NCBI RefSeq assembly: GCF_965363235.1
Contig: NC_134838.1
Span: 15,098,441-15,162,440 of the forward strand
Length of the DNA stretch: 64,000 bases
Direction: 5' to 3'
DNA from: Mytilus galloprovincialis
Lineage: Eukaryota > Mollusca > Bivalvia > Mytilida > Mytilidae
The notes beneath the pieces are model-generated. The model saw nothing but the letters and a program-made list of their open reading frames with translations, was not told the origin of the DNA and made no database searches. The position numbers and the translations under genes were made by a program. Shown piece by piece: positions 1 to 9,889 of the stretch. The first letter of the stretch is position 1; the number at the start of each line of letters is the position of its first letter.

Positions 1-414
1 TCACACAAGCTAATTTAAATATTAAAATTTTTAGATTCACAACAAGAGCATTAAATGAAAGATTATGTCTTTTAAGTAACAATGGCGATAGTAATGATTA
101 ATTTCATTTATTTTAAAATGTCCAAACTATAACTTCCAGCAAATTGTATATTCAAAAGCATTTTATACAAATGCATCTGTTTTTAAATTTGTTCAGTAAT
201 TGTCAACTAAGAATGTAAAGAAACTGTCTATGATTTATGAAAATACAAATATGATTTTGTGAATTTTATGGTAAATAGAAAAAATTACCGGTATGGTATT
301 TATTATAAGGAACAGAATAAGGTAGCAAAATGAGGTACTGATTTGTCTTGGTCCGGAAGTGGGACAGACCAATTATATTTAAAATGTTATGGTATAATAA
401 CATGTATATCGTAT

Positions 415-620
415 AAACGCGAAAAGGCGAAATCGCGAAATCGCTTAAACGCAAAATCGCGAAAAGGCGAAATCGCGAAGTCGAAAACGCAAAGTCAAAA
501 ACGCAAAGTCAAAAACGCGAAGTCGAAAACGCGAAGTCGAAAACGCAAAGTCGAAAACGCGAAATCGGTTTCGCGTTTTCGTCCTATAGAATATGAAAGG
601 CGAAAACGCGAAATGGCCTT
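415..620. repeat. 14-bp degenerate tandem repeat of GCGAAGTCGAAAAC type
   Basis: Successive units such as GCAAAGTCAAAAAC and GCGAAGTCGAAAAC run for about 170 bp. They end in an inverted echo (TTTCGCGTTTTCG then CGAAAACGCGAAA). The open frame through it, rich in Lys, Arg and Ser, is a by-product of the 14-bp repeat. Confidence 0.8.
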
Positions 621-1890
621 AACCGGCCACCATACTTTATACTATCAACGTCTTGACTGACGCAGTACAGGCAAATAAAGGTATGGAAAGTGTCAGTCTA
701 TTTGTGAAAAAAACAACCTTTCGATTTTCCTTGCTGTCGTCAACTTTTTCTAGTCTATACAATTATATGTAACTACATTCATTAGCCTCTTAGAAATAAA
801 CTTATTTTATATACTTAACCGGTAAGTTCTTTCAGAAAAGACCCAAGCTCGTCCATGTCACGACCTCAGCATGCATTGCAACATCATTGACAAAAACTAG
901 TGTGGGATATATGGTAAAAGCCATATTTTTTGGTCTGAGTATACTCCTTTCTTATACGGATTAATTGTGGGGAGCTATAATTTTGGTAAATCTTGACATT
1001 CTGAGCCTTTTTGTCCCTTTCAAATCAATTATGATTTTCAAAATATCCTGCAATTATTTGCAATTCACCTCATGTTCAATCTATAAAAAATGTATGAATT
1101 TTCAAAGACCTTCGTTCATTTAAACGAACAGGAAACAGTTTACATTAAATTAAAAAGTTTTTTTAAAGATTGTATTTGAGATTATTTGATTTTGTTGTTT
1201 TGAGTCTGCATACAGTATTTTGTTAAATATGCTCTTCGTCATACGTTGAAATCCGTGGTTCACCTTTAAGCACGAAATCAACGAATATTGATATCCCACG
1301 AATAATAATAAACCCACTGTTATTTACCATTTTTAAGGCAGAACTTCTGTATTATTAAAAAAGATCTGGCAATGCAAATACATGTGTATGAATTTGTTCT
1401 TAATTCACCCGAACAGCTGACTTCATATAACATCTGCATCTCTTGTCTATATCTCTGTTATTTTACATGTTTTAACATAATTAAATAAAACAGTTCTGAT
1501 TTGATGTAACATTATATTTAGATTTACAACAAAATACAATTTTTGAAGTAGCTCGCTCCATTTAGTTGTTTTCTGCATTATATTTTTTTTTTTTTGTCGA
1601 TTATAAACTCTTTGGTATCAACACATGATGATAGATCAATATAGATTTGTCCTTATTGAATAAAAACATGTTGGTATTTAAAAAGGATTGCATGAAGTAA
1701 AGATTTTTTTCTAATTGTTATGGTTAAAATGCTATCGAGTAATTTAGACTTTAAAGTGTGGATGTATGAAAATATATATTAACGTAAAAAATCAATGAAC
1801 TCTGAATTTCGAACATATAACTTGAATGTTCGAATATCGTGCATAAATGCTTAGTGTTTATAAACACGTATCTTTTTTAAATGCTTACAA
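621..1890. other. AT-rich DNA without a recognised gene
   Basis: I see no supported exon. The piece at about 1245-1320, with paired CACGAAAT and CCACGAATAAT motifs, looks like a remnant of the MITE family found intact at 31028-31237. Confidence 0.5.
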
Positions 1891-1914
1891 GATAAGATAA
1901 GATAAGATAAGATA
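1891..1914. repeat. (GATAA)n microsatellite
   Basis: Five GATAA units stand before a repeat-like segment containing TGGGCCCCAAAGGGCATAAA. Confidence 0.85.
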
Positions 1915-4082
1915 TTTTATTTTCCAATTATGGGCCCCAAAGGGCATAAACATTACAACATCAATAATTTTTTCATAATACAATACAAACAATGAGATAA
2001 AAAAAAAGAAAAAAAAGTTAAACGAGAACTATTTAAGTTCTTAAAGAATACGTAGATAAAGAATCTATAGTATGTTTTTTTTTTTAAATACTAATGCATT
2101 ATTACGCCACACTAAAGAGAATCGCTTTAGTTGAAAAAAAACACCCAAAAGCAGGGAAAAGCTAAATCCTTTTTAAATAATAAAGACGCACACCTTGATT
2201 CGAAAACAATTAACCCAAACCAACGTCAAACGCTCCTGTGAACTGTGAAATACTGATAGCTGCGATACGCCGCCGAGAGTAGTATAAGTCCAATAATATC
2301 AATTTAAAATGACGGTCAAGTATAGTCACAAACAAATTCAATGAATCTTCAATCTTTGAGGCAAATAATCTCAGAAGAGCTGCGTTCACAAGATATGTCA
2401 TTGCGTTACAATAATGATTAAATATCTTGAGGTATTATTGTGTTACAATACCATGTAGTTAAAATGCTCAAAGTCCCATTACACACGCATGCATAAATGT
2501 CAAACCAAAAATGTCAAAAAAATATCGGTAACTACACATGAAGTCAAACATTTCTACAAAAGTTGAGAACTTTCTGGCAAATTTTCTCAGGATTTCAGTT
2601 CACGAGGTGTCATTGTGTAACAAAATGGTCAAAATTCCCATAACTCCTGTCAAAAATTTAAATCAAATGAGGGTGTCAGGTATTTTAAAGTCTGTCGTGA
2701 TTAGTACGGACGAAGACTATTAGTATGTCCAACACCGCTGGCGCAGGTGACAGGAACAACAACAAAAAATTAAATTATTTTTGGGAAGTATGCATCTTAA
2801 CAAACAAATGTCACATTTCATAGCTTTGTGCCAATTTAGCAGTGTATAGGCATGTCTGGATCGGCCCCCTCTTAAGCAATGCCCCTCCCCTCCAGAAAGT
2901 GTCTGGATACACCACTGATTTATCTGTGTCATTTGATCTCTATTAGAGTGCTGTCTCATTGGTAATCATACCACATCTTTTTTTTTCTATTTCTGCACCT
3001 TTTATTTTTGTAACGAAATTTCCTTGAGTCAAGTTTTTTGTTACAGCAAAGTTAGGTAATGGGCACCCTAAATCTCACGATTAGCTTAACATGCTCAACG
3101 AACACAAAACACGTTTATCTTAAATTTTTAATATTTTCTAAACATTGTTTTTATATAATTTATTTTCATCCAAAAAGTGATGTAGTCGAAATTATTTTCA
3201 TCAAATATAACATAACTTTCCTCTAGTCAGTCTTGTATTCATTGACTTCATTATCTTTGATAATATTTTTTTTATGCTCGTATATATATCTGTCGTTTGC
3301 TCATACTTGTGTTATATACATGCAGATAACTGTTAAGATAATATCAAGTATTTCCGTGTTTTACATGATGCATATATACTAATCATATTATCTTGCAACT
3401 GTTGATGTCCTATGCTTTTCCGCTTATTGTGTTTACGATAACCTTTTTTCATAAACAGGGTAAAACAAAACTGAAGTCAGATACTTTACTTTCATCACAT
3501 TTCTGTCGAATTAGCACTATTATGGGTTTTTGAAAAACCCATTATCTAGATCTGGCATGTTGCCTGGTTTTGTTCGTGCTTGGAATACACTTTGATACAA
3601 CCAGTTCAAAAATGAAGTGCATTTTGAACCCCTTTTATTATTTTTACCACTGAGGTTTACCCTCTATATATATGTTGATAATATAGGGTTGTGGATATGA
3701 GTGAACACCAAATAAAGATCATTAAATAATTGAAAATATTAATGCATTACAGAATATTAAAAAAATGAGTAACAAATACAAAATTTAGCGCCTGTGCCAG
3801 AATAAGACCCATTATTAGGAGTCGGGATATTACAGTATCAGCCTGTATGAACTATAATAATCCCGGATGAAATATAGACCAAACTGAAGTGATATGAAAG
3901 GGCTACAGGATATTTGACTATATAAGTGATCTATAAGTGGCATGTATGAGTATGACTTGCATTGATAAAATTTCCAACTCTGCGTTGTAACTGATTGACT
4001 TGTAACCAGGGGAAATGGCTTTCCACGTGATGTTTCTGGACAATATTTTAAATAAAGTTTTAAGAAGTGTAAACATACTTAC
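1915..4082. other. Probable first intron of the USP-like gene
   Basis: If the USP exon at 4155-4083 is real, this is its intron. No second exon was recognised. At about 2942-2982 a tail module with CTCATTGGTAATCATACC, common elsewhere in the window, marks a truncated retroelement. Confidence 0.4.
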
Positions 4083-4155
4083 AATCAAATGATTTTTCTG
4101 CAAACTCACTGTTATCAATTCCGATCACAATTATCCGTTTTGTGTTTGAAGCCAT
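4083..4155 (-). CDS. Universal stress protein (UspA-like) gene, first coding exon only
   Basis: Minus-strand ATG followed by MASNTKRIIVIGIDNSEFAE...SFD, then a partial codon T before a strong donor GTAAGTATG. The pattern basic residues, IVIGID-S-E, about eight residues, S-FD is the N-terminal beta-strand and nucleotide-loop start of animal universal stress proteins. The split codon T|GG would give the usual Trp after FD. USPs are small cytosolic alpha/beta proteins, often ATP-binding and stress-linked, and are expanded in molluscs. A TATA box lies 50-57 bp upstream of the ATG. No continuation exon was recognised between 1 and 4082, so the rest probably lies beyond the left edge. A processed or broken copy is less likely given the intact donor and TATA box. 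Confidence 0.72.
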
Positions 4156-4204
4156 GATCTTGGTCAGTTGCTAATGCTGGAATGTATCGGGAAATGAACG
4201 ACAC

Positions 4205-4212
4205 TATTTATA
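4205..4212 (-). promoter_or_regulatory. TATA box of the USP-like gene
   Basis: TGCTATAAATAG on the minus strand fits the TATAWAWR consensus and stands 50-57 bp before the ATG of the USP exon. This would place transcription start near 4180. A TATA promoter suits an inducible stress gene. Confidence 0.6.
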
Positions 4213-4687
4213 GCACTTTAAAAACATTCACCAAGACAGCACAGCAACGAAGGTCATTAAGATGTGGATAATTATAATCAATGAAGAGTCAAACAAATCA
4301 ATTAGATAAACTTCAATACAAAGGTTGTACTTTGAATACGTTAATTTGTTGAGTTACTGATAAATACTATGATTAAAACACTTGCATCACTCTGAATTTA
4401 TTTACGGAATCTTCAGCGGAGCACCAAAATTTACCACGTGTTTTCTATTATTTAGACAAAATATGTGCTATCATATGCACTTGAATGCATAATCGAACTA
4501 TTATTTATTAATATCATATATTAACACAAATAAGGTCAAGACCTCGCTAATCGGTGGTTTATCAGTTACAAGTTTATGATCATGTAAATAGTATTTTGAT
4601 ACAATTTTGATGTTGAAAATATGAATCCCCATTGTAAAATTAGTATGATTTTAAGTTCACTGCTTTAACTCAACGATTATTGAAATC

Positions 4688-4842
4688 CAGTGGCGGATCC
4701 AGGGGGGGGGGGGGGGTCCGGGGGTGCGCACCCCCCCCCTTTATTTTTGCCGATCAATGCATTTGTATCGGGACATATGTTTTGCACCCCCCTTTGCCCT
4801 GGGTTAGCACCCCCCTTTCGAAAATTTCTGCATCCGCCCCTG
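4688..4842 (+). mobile_element. CAGTGGCGG element, G/C-tract subfamily, copy 1
   Basis: The ends are CAGTGGCGGATCCAGG and GCATCCGCCCCTG (inverted). A 5-bp direct repeat AAATC flanks it (4683-4687 and 4843-4847). The interior has G and C homopolymers near both ends and is shared, inverted, with 48814-48983. It is non-coding, so a MITE-like non-autonomous element. Confidence 0.85.
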
Positions 4843-5030
4843 AAATCCAAGTTATATTTATAGCCTTAAGAGCTCATAAATGAAAGGCTGGAGAAGGTTA
4901 AGGGATTACGTGAAAAGGGGGGGGGGGGGTGCACGAATCAGGAAACAGGAGAAAGGAAGTGGGAGTCAGGGCTGGAACAGGTTAGGAGGGTAGGTTATAT
5001 TGATATGTTCACAATTATAAATTAACTATT

Positions 5031-5193
5031 CAGTGGCGGATCCAGAAATTTTCATAAGTGGGGGCCCACTGACTGACCTAAGAGGGGGCCCGCTCCAGTC
5101 ACGCTTCAGTGATTCCCTATATAAGCAACCAAATTTTTTCCCAAAAAGGGGGGGCCCGGGCCCCCTGGGCCCCCCCCCCTAAATCCGCCTCTG
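5031..5193 (+). mobile_element. CAGTGGCGG element, second subfamily, copy 1
   Basis: It starts CAGTGGCGGATCCAGAAATT and ends AAATCCGCCTCTG. A 5-bp direct repeat CTATT flanks it (5026-5030 and 5194-5198). The interior differs from the copy at 4688 but matches 7262-7400. Confidence 0.85.
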
Positions 5194-5434
5194 CTATTTA
5201 GAAACTTTGAATTTTTGAAAAACTAAGGCTTTAATTTCTACCTCAGCTGTAGTTTAACTTTTCGGAACTCAATGCTCTTTATTTGGCCTTTTTACCATTT
5301 TTATGCAGTTAAGCTGCATTATGCGAGCACCTTAGATTTGTGTTCTACCCAATAAATCCTGAAATACTTGCCATTGTTATTTTCTAGCTTGTTACTATGT
5401 TATATATAACTAATTGAACACTTTTTTAATACTT

Positions 5435-5440
5435 TTTATT
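5435..5440 (-). promoter_or_regulatory. Candidate poly(A) signal of the small gene
   Basis: AATAAA on the minus strand, 90 nt beyond the TGA at 5530. It supports, but does not prove, a gene ending here. Confidence 0.35.
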
Positions 5441-5529
5441 CTGGATTACAAAAAAAATGACCAGAAAAACCTTAAATGATCGTCGATTTATCCAAAAGTT
5501 TTAAAGTTACACATAGGAAGTAGTGCTTA

Positions 5530-5619
5530 TCAAAAATCCTTGTGTAGTTCATTATGACTTGTGCTTTTAGCTAAGATGTCAAAGAACAATTGTATGAAAT
5601 ATTTAATCGCCGAAAATCT
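5530..5619 (-). CDS. Candidate small gene, exon 2 (29 codons and stop)
   Basis: The acceptor CTGCTTGTCTTCAG is followed by an open frame in the right phase for exon 1, containing FSAIKYFIQLFFDILAK and ending in TGA. AATAAA follows about 90 nt after the stop. The 299-bp intron is short for this region. Function unknown. Confidence 0.38.
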   Translation of the reverse strand, partial: RFSAIKYFIQLFFDILAKSTSHNELHKDF

Positions 5620-5918
5620 CTGAAGACAAGCAGTTTAAATTTCCCAAATGACAAAAGTCGTAGGAATATTGTTTGTCATCAATACGTAGTACAACTACGT
5701 CAGTAGTCTATTATATAATTCAACTGTTCATGCTGTTGGCGGCAATTTCAAATTAGAAAAAGAAATTTTCGTAGCTTTTCAATTTGGAGGCAGGTGAGCA
5801 AATTAGCGGTGGTCCGAGACCTTCCACTTTTGCAAGCGGAATTTCGACTAGGATAGTTGGTTTCTAGCTACGCCCGACGTAGTCGCCTTTATACATTTGA
5901 AAGAAAATAAGAAATTAC

Positions 5919-6011
5919 TTTGCAAACCTTTTCACCATGTTCACCAAAGTCTCCAATTAAACGAGCTAAAAACTTATTTTTATCATTATTATTCATGACG
6001 GCGATGTTCAT
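5919..6011 (-). CDS. Candidate small gene, exon 1 (31 codons); unknown protein
   Basis: The minus-strand ATG opens a 31-codon frame containing NKFLARLIGDFGEHGEK, followed by donor GTAATT (an alternative donor GTTTGC lies nine bases earlier in the same phase). A second ATG is at codon 6. The composition looks protein-like rather than AT-noise. The upstream DNA has YY1 and ETS-type motifs typical of housekeeping promoters. I do not recognise the family. Joined to 5619-5530 it gives a 60-residue protein with no signal peptide; the second half is hydrophobic-rich. It sits between two CAGTGGCGG elements. Confidence 0.4.
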
Positions 6012-6112
6012 TTTGTTCAACCGCTAGCTTTATACAGAAAATCGCCGACAAATATTGTATAAATTCGAGTAAAATCGTATCTGATTGACAAAAACAACAT
6101 TGTAAACACATA

Positions 6113-6185
6113 ACAATGGCGGCCGTGAAGGCAAAATTTTACAAAATCGGATCCGATTCCGGAAGCGGATAAGGGTAATTCCGGG
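6113..6185. promoter_or_regulatory. YY1/ETS-type promoter, possibly bidirectional
   Basis: CAATGGCGGCC at 6114-6124 fits the YY1 core and TTCCGGAAGC at 6157-6166 is a palindromic ETS site. The stretch is GC-richer than its surroundings. It lies about 100 bp upstream of the small minus-strand gene. On the plus strand the same ATGGCGGCC could start an 18-codon frame, which stops at once, so I treat it as a promoter motif. Confidence 0.45.
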
Positions 6186-6619
6186 TTTGACGATCATTTA
6201 CAAAATAAATCCATGCAGGTGAAAAAATACATCTATGCATGGTAAATGAATATAAACACTAGTATTGTAAACCAAAGATATATGTAAAAGAAAGAAAAAG
6301 GAGAAAAATCTTTTATGTAGAAACTAAAAATTACTTTTTGATAAATTTTAATTTAAAAATCCAATACAACGTGACAGCTGGGAACAGTATATCTAACAAT
6401 ATACATGTTCATGGTCACAGTCTAAATTTTCTTTATAAATGATAAATGATGATAATGCATGTGAGATGCTTTTAAAGTGTAAACATATTACTGCAATTTC
6501 GAGGGGTTATTTGTTTTTTTCTCAATTTTGAAGGGTCAATTAAAGTAGCTGAAAGTTTCATTCTTTATTTTCACAAATAATGCAACTATATTATATATAC
6601 CTTAATGTAAGTAAATCAT
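6186..6619. other. No gene or repeat recognised
   Basis: AT-rich sequence between the YY1/ETS promoter and the 122-bp array. Confidence 0.5.
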
Positions 6620-7500
6620 ATGATATATAGGTGGCATTCTTTGGGCCACTGTACCCCCTCTTGTTTGATAACTTGGAAACGGTCGAGCTCTCCACCCCTT
6701 AACCATATATATTCATGTTTGTGACAATATGAAAAATCAAATGAAATATAGGAAGAGTCGCTAGGGGTCACCCCATCCCTCCTGTTTAAGAATTTAAAAA
6801 TGGTCGAGATCCCCATCCCTAAACCATATATATTCATGTATGGGACAATATAACAAATCAGATGAAAGATAGGGGGAGTCCCTGAGGTCACTGTTCACCC
6901 TCCTGTTTGAGAACTTGGAAATGGTCAAGATCCTTACCCCTATTAAACCATATATACTCATGTATGGGACAATATAACAAATCAAATGAAATATAAGGGA
7001 AGTCCCTGTGGTCATCCCAACCCTCCTGTTTGAGAACTTGGAAAGGTCGAGATCCCCACACCAAAACAATATATATTCATGTACAATGTATGGATCAATA
7101 TAACTAATTAAATGAAATATAGGGGGAGTCCCTTGGGTCACCCTACCCTTCCTGTTTGTGAACTTGGAAACCAATAAGATCCCCACCCTTAAACCATATA
7201 TATTCATGTATGAGAACAAATAAATGAAATGTAGGGGAAGTCCCTAGGGTCACCCTACCCCCAGTGGTGGATCCAGAAATTTTCATAAATGGGGCCCACT
7301 GACTGACCTAAGAGGGGCCCGCTCCAGTGATTCCCTATATAAGCAACCAAATTTTTTCCCAAAAAAGGGGGGGCAGGCCCCCTGCCCCCTAAATCCTCTG
7401 CCTACCCTTACCTGTTTGAGAACTTGAAAACCGTTGAGATCCCCACCCCTAAATTATATATATTCATATGTATGGGACAAAATAACAAATCATTTACATT
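6620..7500. repeat. ~122-bp tandem array
   Basis: About seven units carry the words CCATATATATTCATG, GAGAACTTGGAAA and GGGGAGTCCC, spaced about 120-125 bp apart. The open frames crossing it on the minus strand share the repeat period and are not genes. An element insertion at 7262-7400 splits the sixth unit. Confidence 0.85.
7262..7400 (+). mobile_element. CAGTGGCGG element, second subfamily, copy 2, inside a tandem array
   Basis: Same interior as 5031-5193, with CAGTGGTGG as the left end. It interrupts a unit of the ~122-bp array. CCTACCC occurs on both sides (7254-7260 and 7401-7407). Confidence 0.8.
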
Positions 7501-9270
7501 TACTATGGGCAAGTCAGTCAGACCTCATCTTTGATCCCTGTTGTAGTGAACATTTGTCTGATTCGTGTCTCATAACTTTTGTACCATAGAACACAAACTC
7601 AGTTTTCTTTCCAGGGAAACCAGTCCATTCATACTATTACATGTTCATACTACGTCAAATTGAACTTCTAGCAGTCAAATAAAACCAAGGTTAACTACCA
7701 AGTAGAACAACTGCAATCATTGGGAACTTGTACCACTGCAGACTCACAATAAAAATATACATTGATATATGCATTGCTTTTGAAACCTTGATAACATATA
7801 AATTATTTACCTTAATAAATAAATCATTAGATAAACATGAATGTACTATATATGAATGTTTAATGTTGAGGCAACATTGCCACAGTTTTCATAATTACGG
7901 TTGCCTTGGTTTTTGGTTAACTGCCTTCAGCGCTTACAGCGCTTTGATTTATTCGAGCGTCACTGATGAGTCTCGAAAACAAGCACATTGACCCGACAAT
8001 GACCCCTATATTTTTTTTTGCTTTTTTTATTCCTCAATTAATCCCTTATTAATATATACTAGTGTTATGGAAAGCTATTTATTTTGAAATTGAGAAGCGA
8101 ACTTCCTTAAGACTACTAACTATTTTGCAGTTTTCAAGATCAAAAACATAAAAAGTTATTAAAAGCGTCACTTAACGGAGAATACCACCGAAGATTTTGA
8201 CCATGTTGATTATTTTGTAGATTTTGTCCTATAAAGGATTAAGGTCAGTGTTAATTTTCTTTCCGTCAATCAATTGCCGCATATTAGTTTTCAAACAAAA
8301 GCAAAATGCAAAAATGGACATTTCAGGGGCAACAACTCTGATAATGTCTTATATTTCTTAAAGGTTTTCAAGTTATTAAGGAACAGGTGAATAGATTTTG
8401 AACTGATGATCAGACAGTTTTATAATAAAGATTTTACATTTTACTTTAGCCATGGCGTTGTCAGTTTGTTTTAGATTTATGAGTTTGACTGTCCCTTTGG
8501 TATCTTTCGTCCCTCTTTTTTAATTAAAGGCAGTCTTGTTTTTTTACAAATCAAAATCTGGGAAACTAGATACCTCTAGCAACATTTAAAAAAAAATTCA
8601 TTCAAATCTGTTCCTTGGTTTCAGATGATTTTTTTTTAAGTTGACACTGTCAACCAGTAACAGCAATAGGTTAAATGGAAATTATGTGTGAACTAATGAA
8701 ATTAACAAGACAAACCCTTCCGTAAAAATTTGCACTAAAAATTAAAGATTGAGAAATAAAAATCTGGCCAACAATAAACCCTATGTGGGATCATTGTTAT
8801 GTGAAAAATTTGTGCTTTGAACATCTAATAAGAGCAATTGAAATTTTTTTTGTGCACAACAGATTATTATTTATTAATCTGATGTTAAATTTTTGACAAA
8901 GCCTGTGACTTTGAAACATGGTTTATTTGTCCACCATTTAAAAAAAATTGTAGCTCTCCTTTAACTTTACATTTACATGCATATGACAAATTACAGGGCA
9001 TACTCACACAGAAATGAAAACCAGTAGTTCTCTTTGGCTTGAATAAAGTTAACTAAGACTAGTATCCATATCAAATGCAGATAGTAATTTTTAAAATAGA
9101 AATGTGAAAGTAGAAAATTTCAGTAAAAATAGAGATAAGGAATGAAAAATGAACTCTGAACTTGTAGATATATTTAAACAACCAATGTTCATATATAACA
9201 GCAAGTAACAGGAAAGATCTCTCTAACCATTCATCAGTAGAGCAATAATTATTTATTAGTGATACATTGT
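7501..9270. other. AT-rich DNA with retroelement tail fragments
   Basis: At about 8450-8522 a module GGCGTTGTCAG...GTCCCTTTGGTATCTTTC is present. The same module recurs at about 55968-56035, so it is the conserved 3' end of a dispersed element. I see nothing coding. Confidence 0.5.
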
Positions 9271-9274
9271 CTTA

Positions 9275-9420
9275 TCGGGGCCTTTTATAGCTCACTATGC
9301 GGTATGGGCTTTGCTCATTGTTGAAGGCCGTACGGTGACCTATAGTTGTCAATGTCTGTGTTATTTTGGTCTTTTGTGGATAGTTGTCTCATTGGCAATC
9401 ATACCACATCTTCTTTTTTA
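9275..9420 (+). mobile_element. Retroelement 3' tail fragment
   Basis: GGCCTTTTATAGCTCACTAT..., GGGCTTTGCTCATTGTTGAAGG and CAATCATACCACATCTTC occur in order. Parts recur at about 2942-2982, 41915-41985 and 54710-54760. This is a truncated dispersed element tail. Confidence 0.6.
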
Positions 9421-9889
9421 TATCCTATTCTCATATAGCACATTTTAACCCTTGTCATTGGAACAGTTGCTTACATATACATGTACTTGTATCCCATATT
9501 TCATGGTCCATGACATTGTTCCAAATTTTAAAAGATTTCAGTCAAGCAGTACTTTAAATACCTGGAAACTAATATTGTGACACACATAAAATTATACTCT
9601 CAAGTCAAAAATATCCATGGTTGTAAAATTAATGAAGCCTCTTTTACATGAGGATATGATAGTTGCCAATTAATATTAACCTGAAATAAACTACATGAAT
9701 GTTAACAGTAAATTCCAGTAAGTATAAACATTAATATTTATTATGATTTCTCTTTAATAACAATGACACATATATCTATGATTTAAACATAAACAGGTTG
9801 AAATATCTTACCATCTGTACTGTCCATGACTGATTTAATGTAGAAAGTCTTATAAATAATGGCCGTAATGCAAGTATCACATAAGCTTA

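Noticed and set aside
343..660. 105-codon Lys/Arg-rich frame
   Set aside because: It is produced by the 14-bp tandem repeat and has no protein-family signature.
6116..6172. Plus-strand 18-codon frame starting MAAVKAKF
   Set aside because: It stops after 18 codons with no donor in frame before the stop; ATGGCGGCC is better explained as a YY1 site.
6616..7219. Minus-strand frames of 91 and 141 codons
   Set aside because: They repeat with the 122-bp array and are translations of a non-coding repeat.
9812..9827. Possible first coding exon on the minus strand (MDSTD then GTAAGA donor)
   Set aside because: Only 16 coding bases, no recognised continuation, and the nearby TATA-like word is too close to the ATG. 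Also considered and dropped as an HROB microexon, because the true terminal exon was found at 13502-13456.
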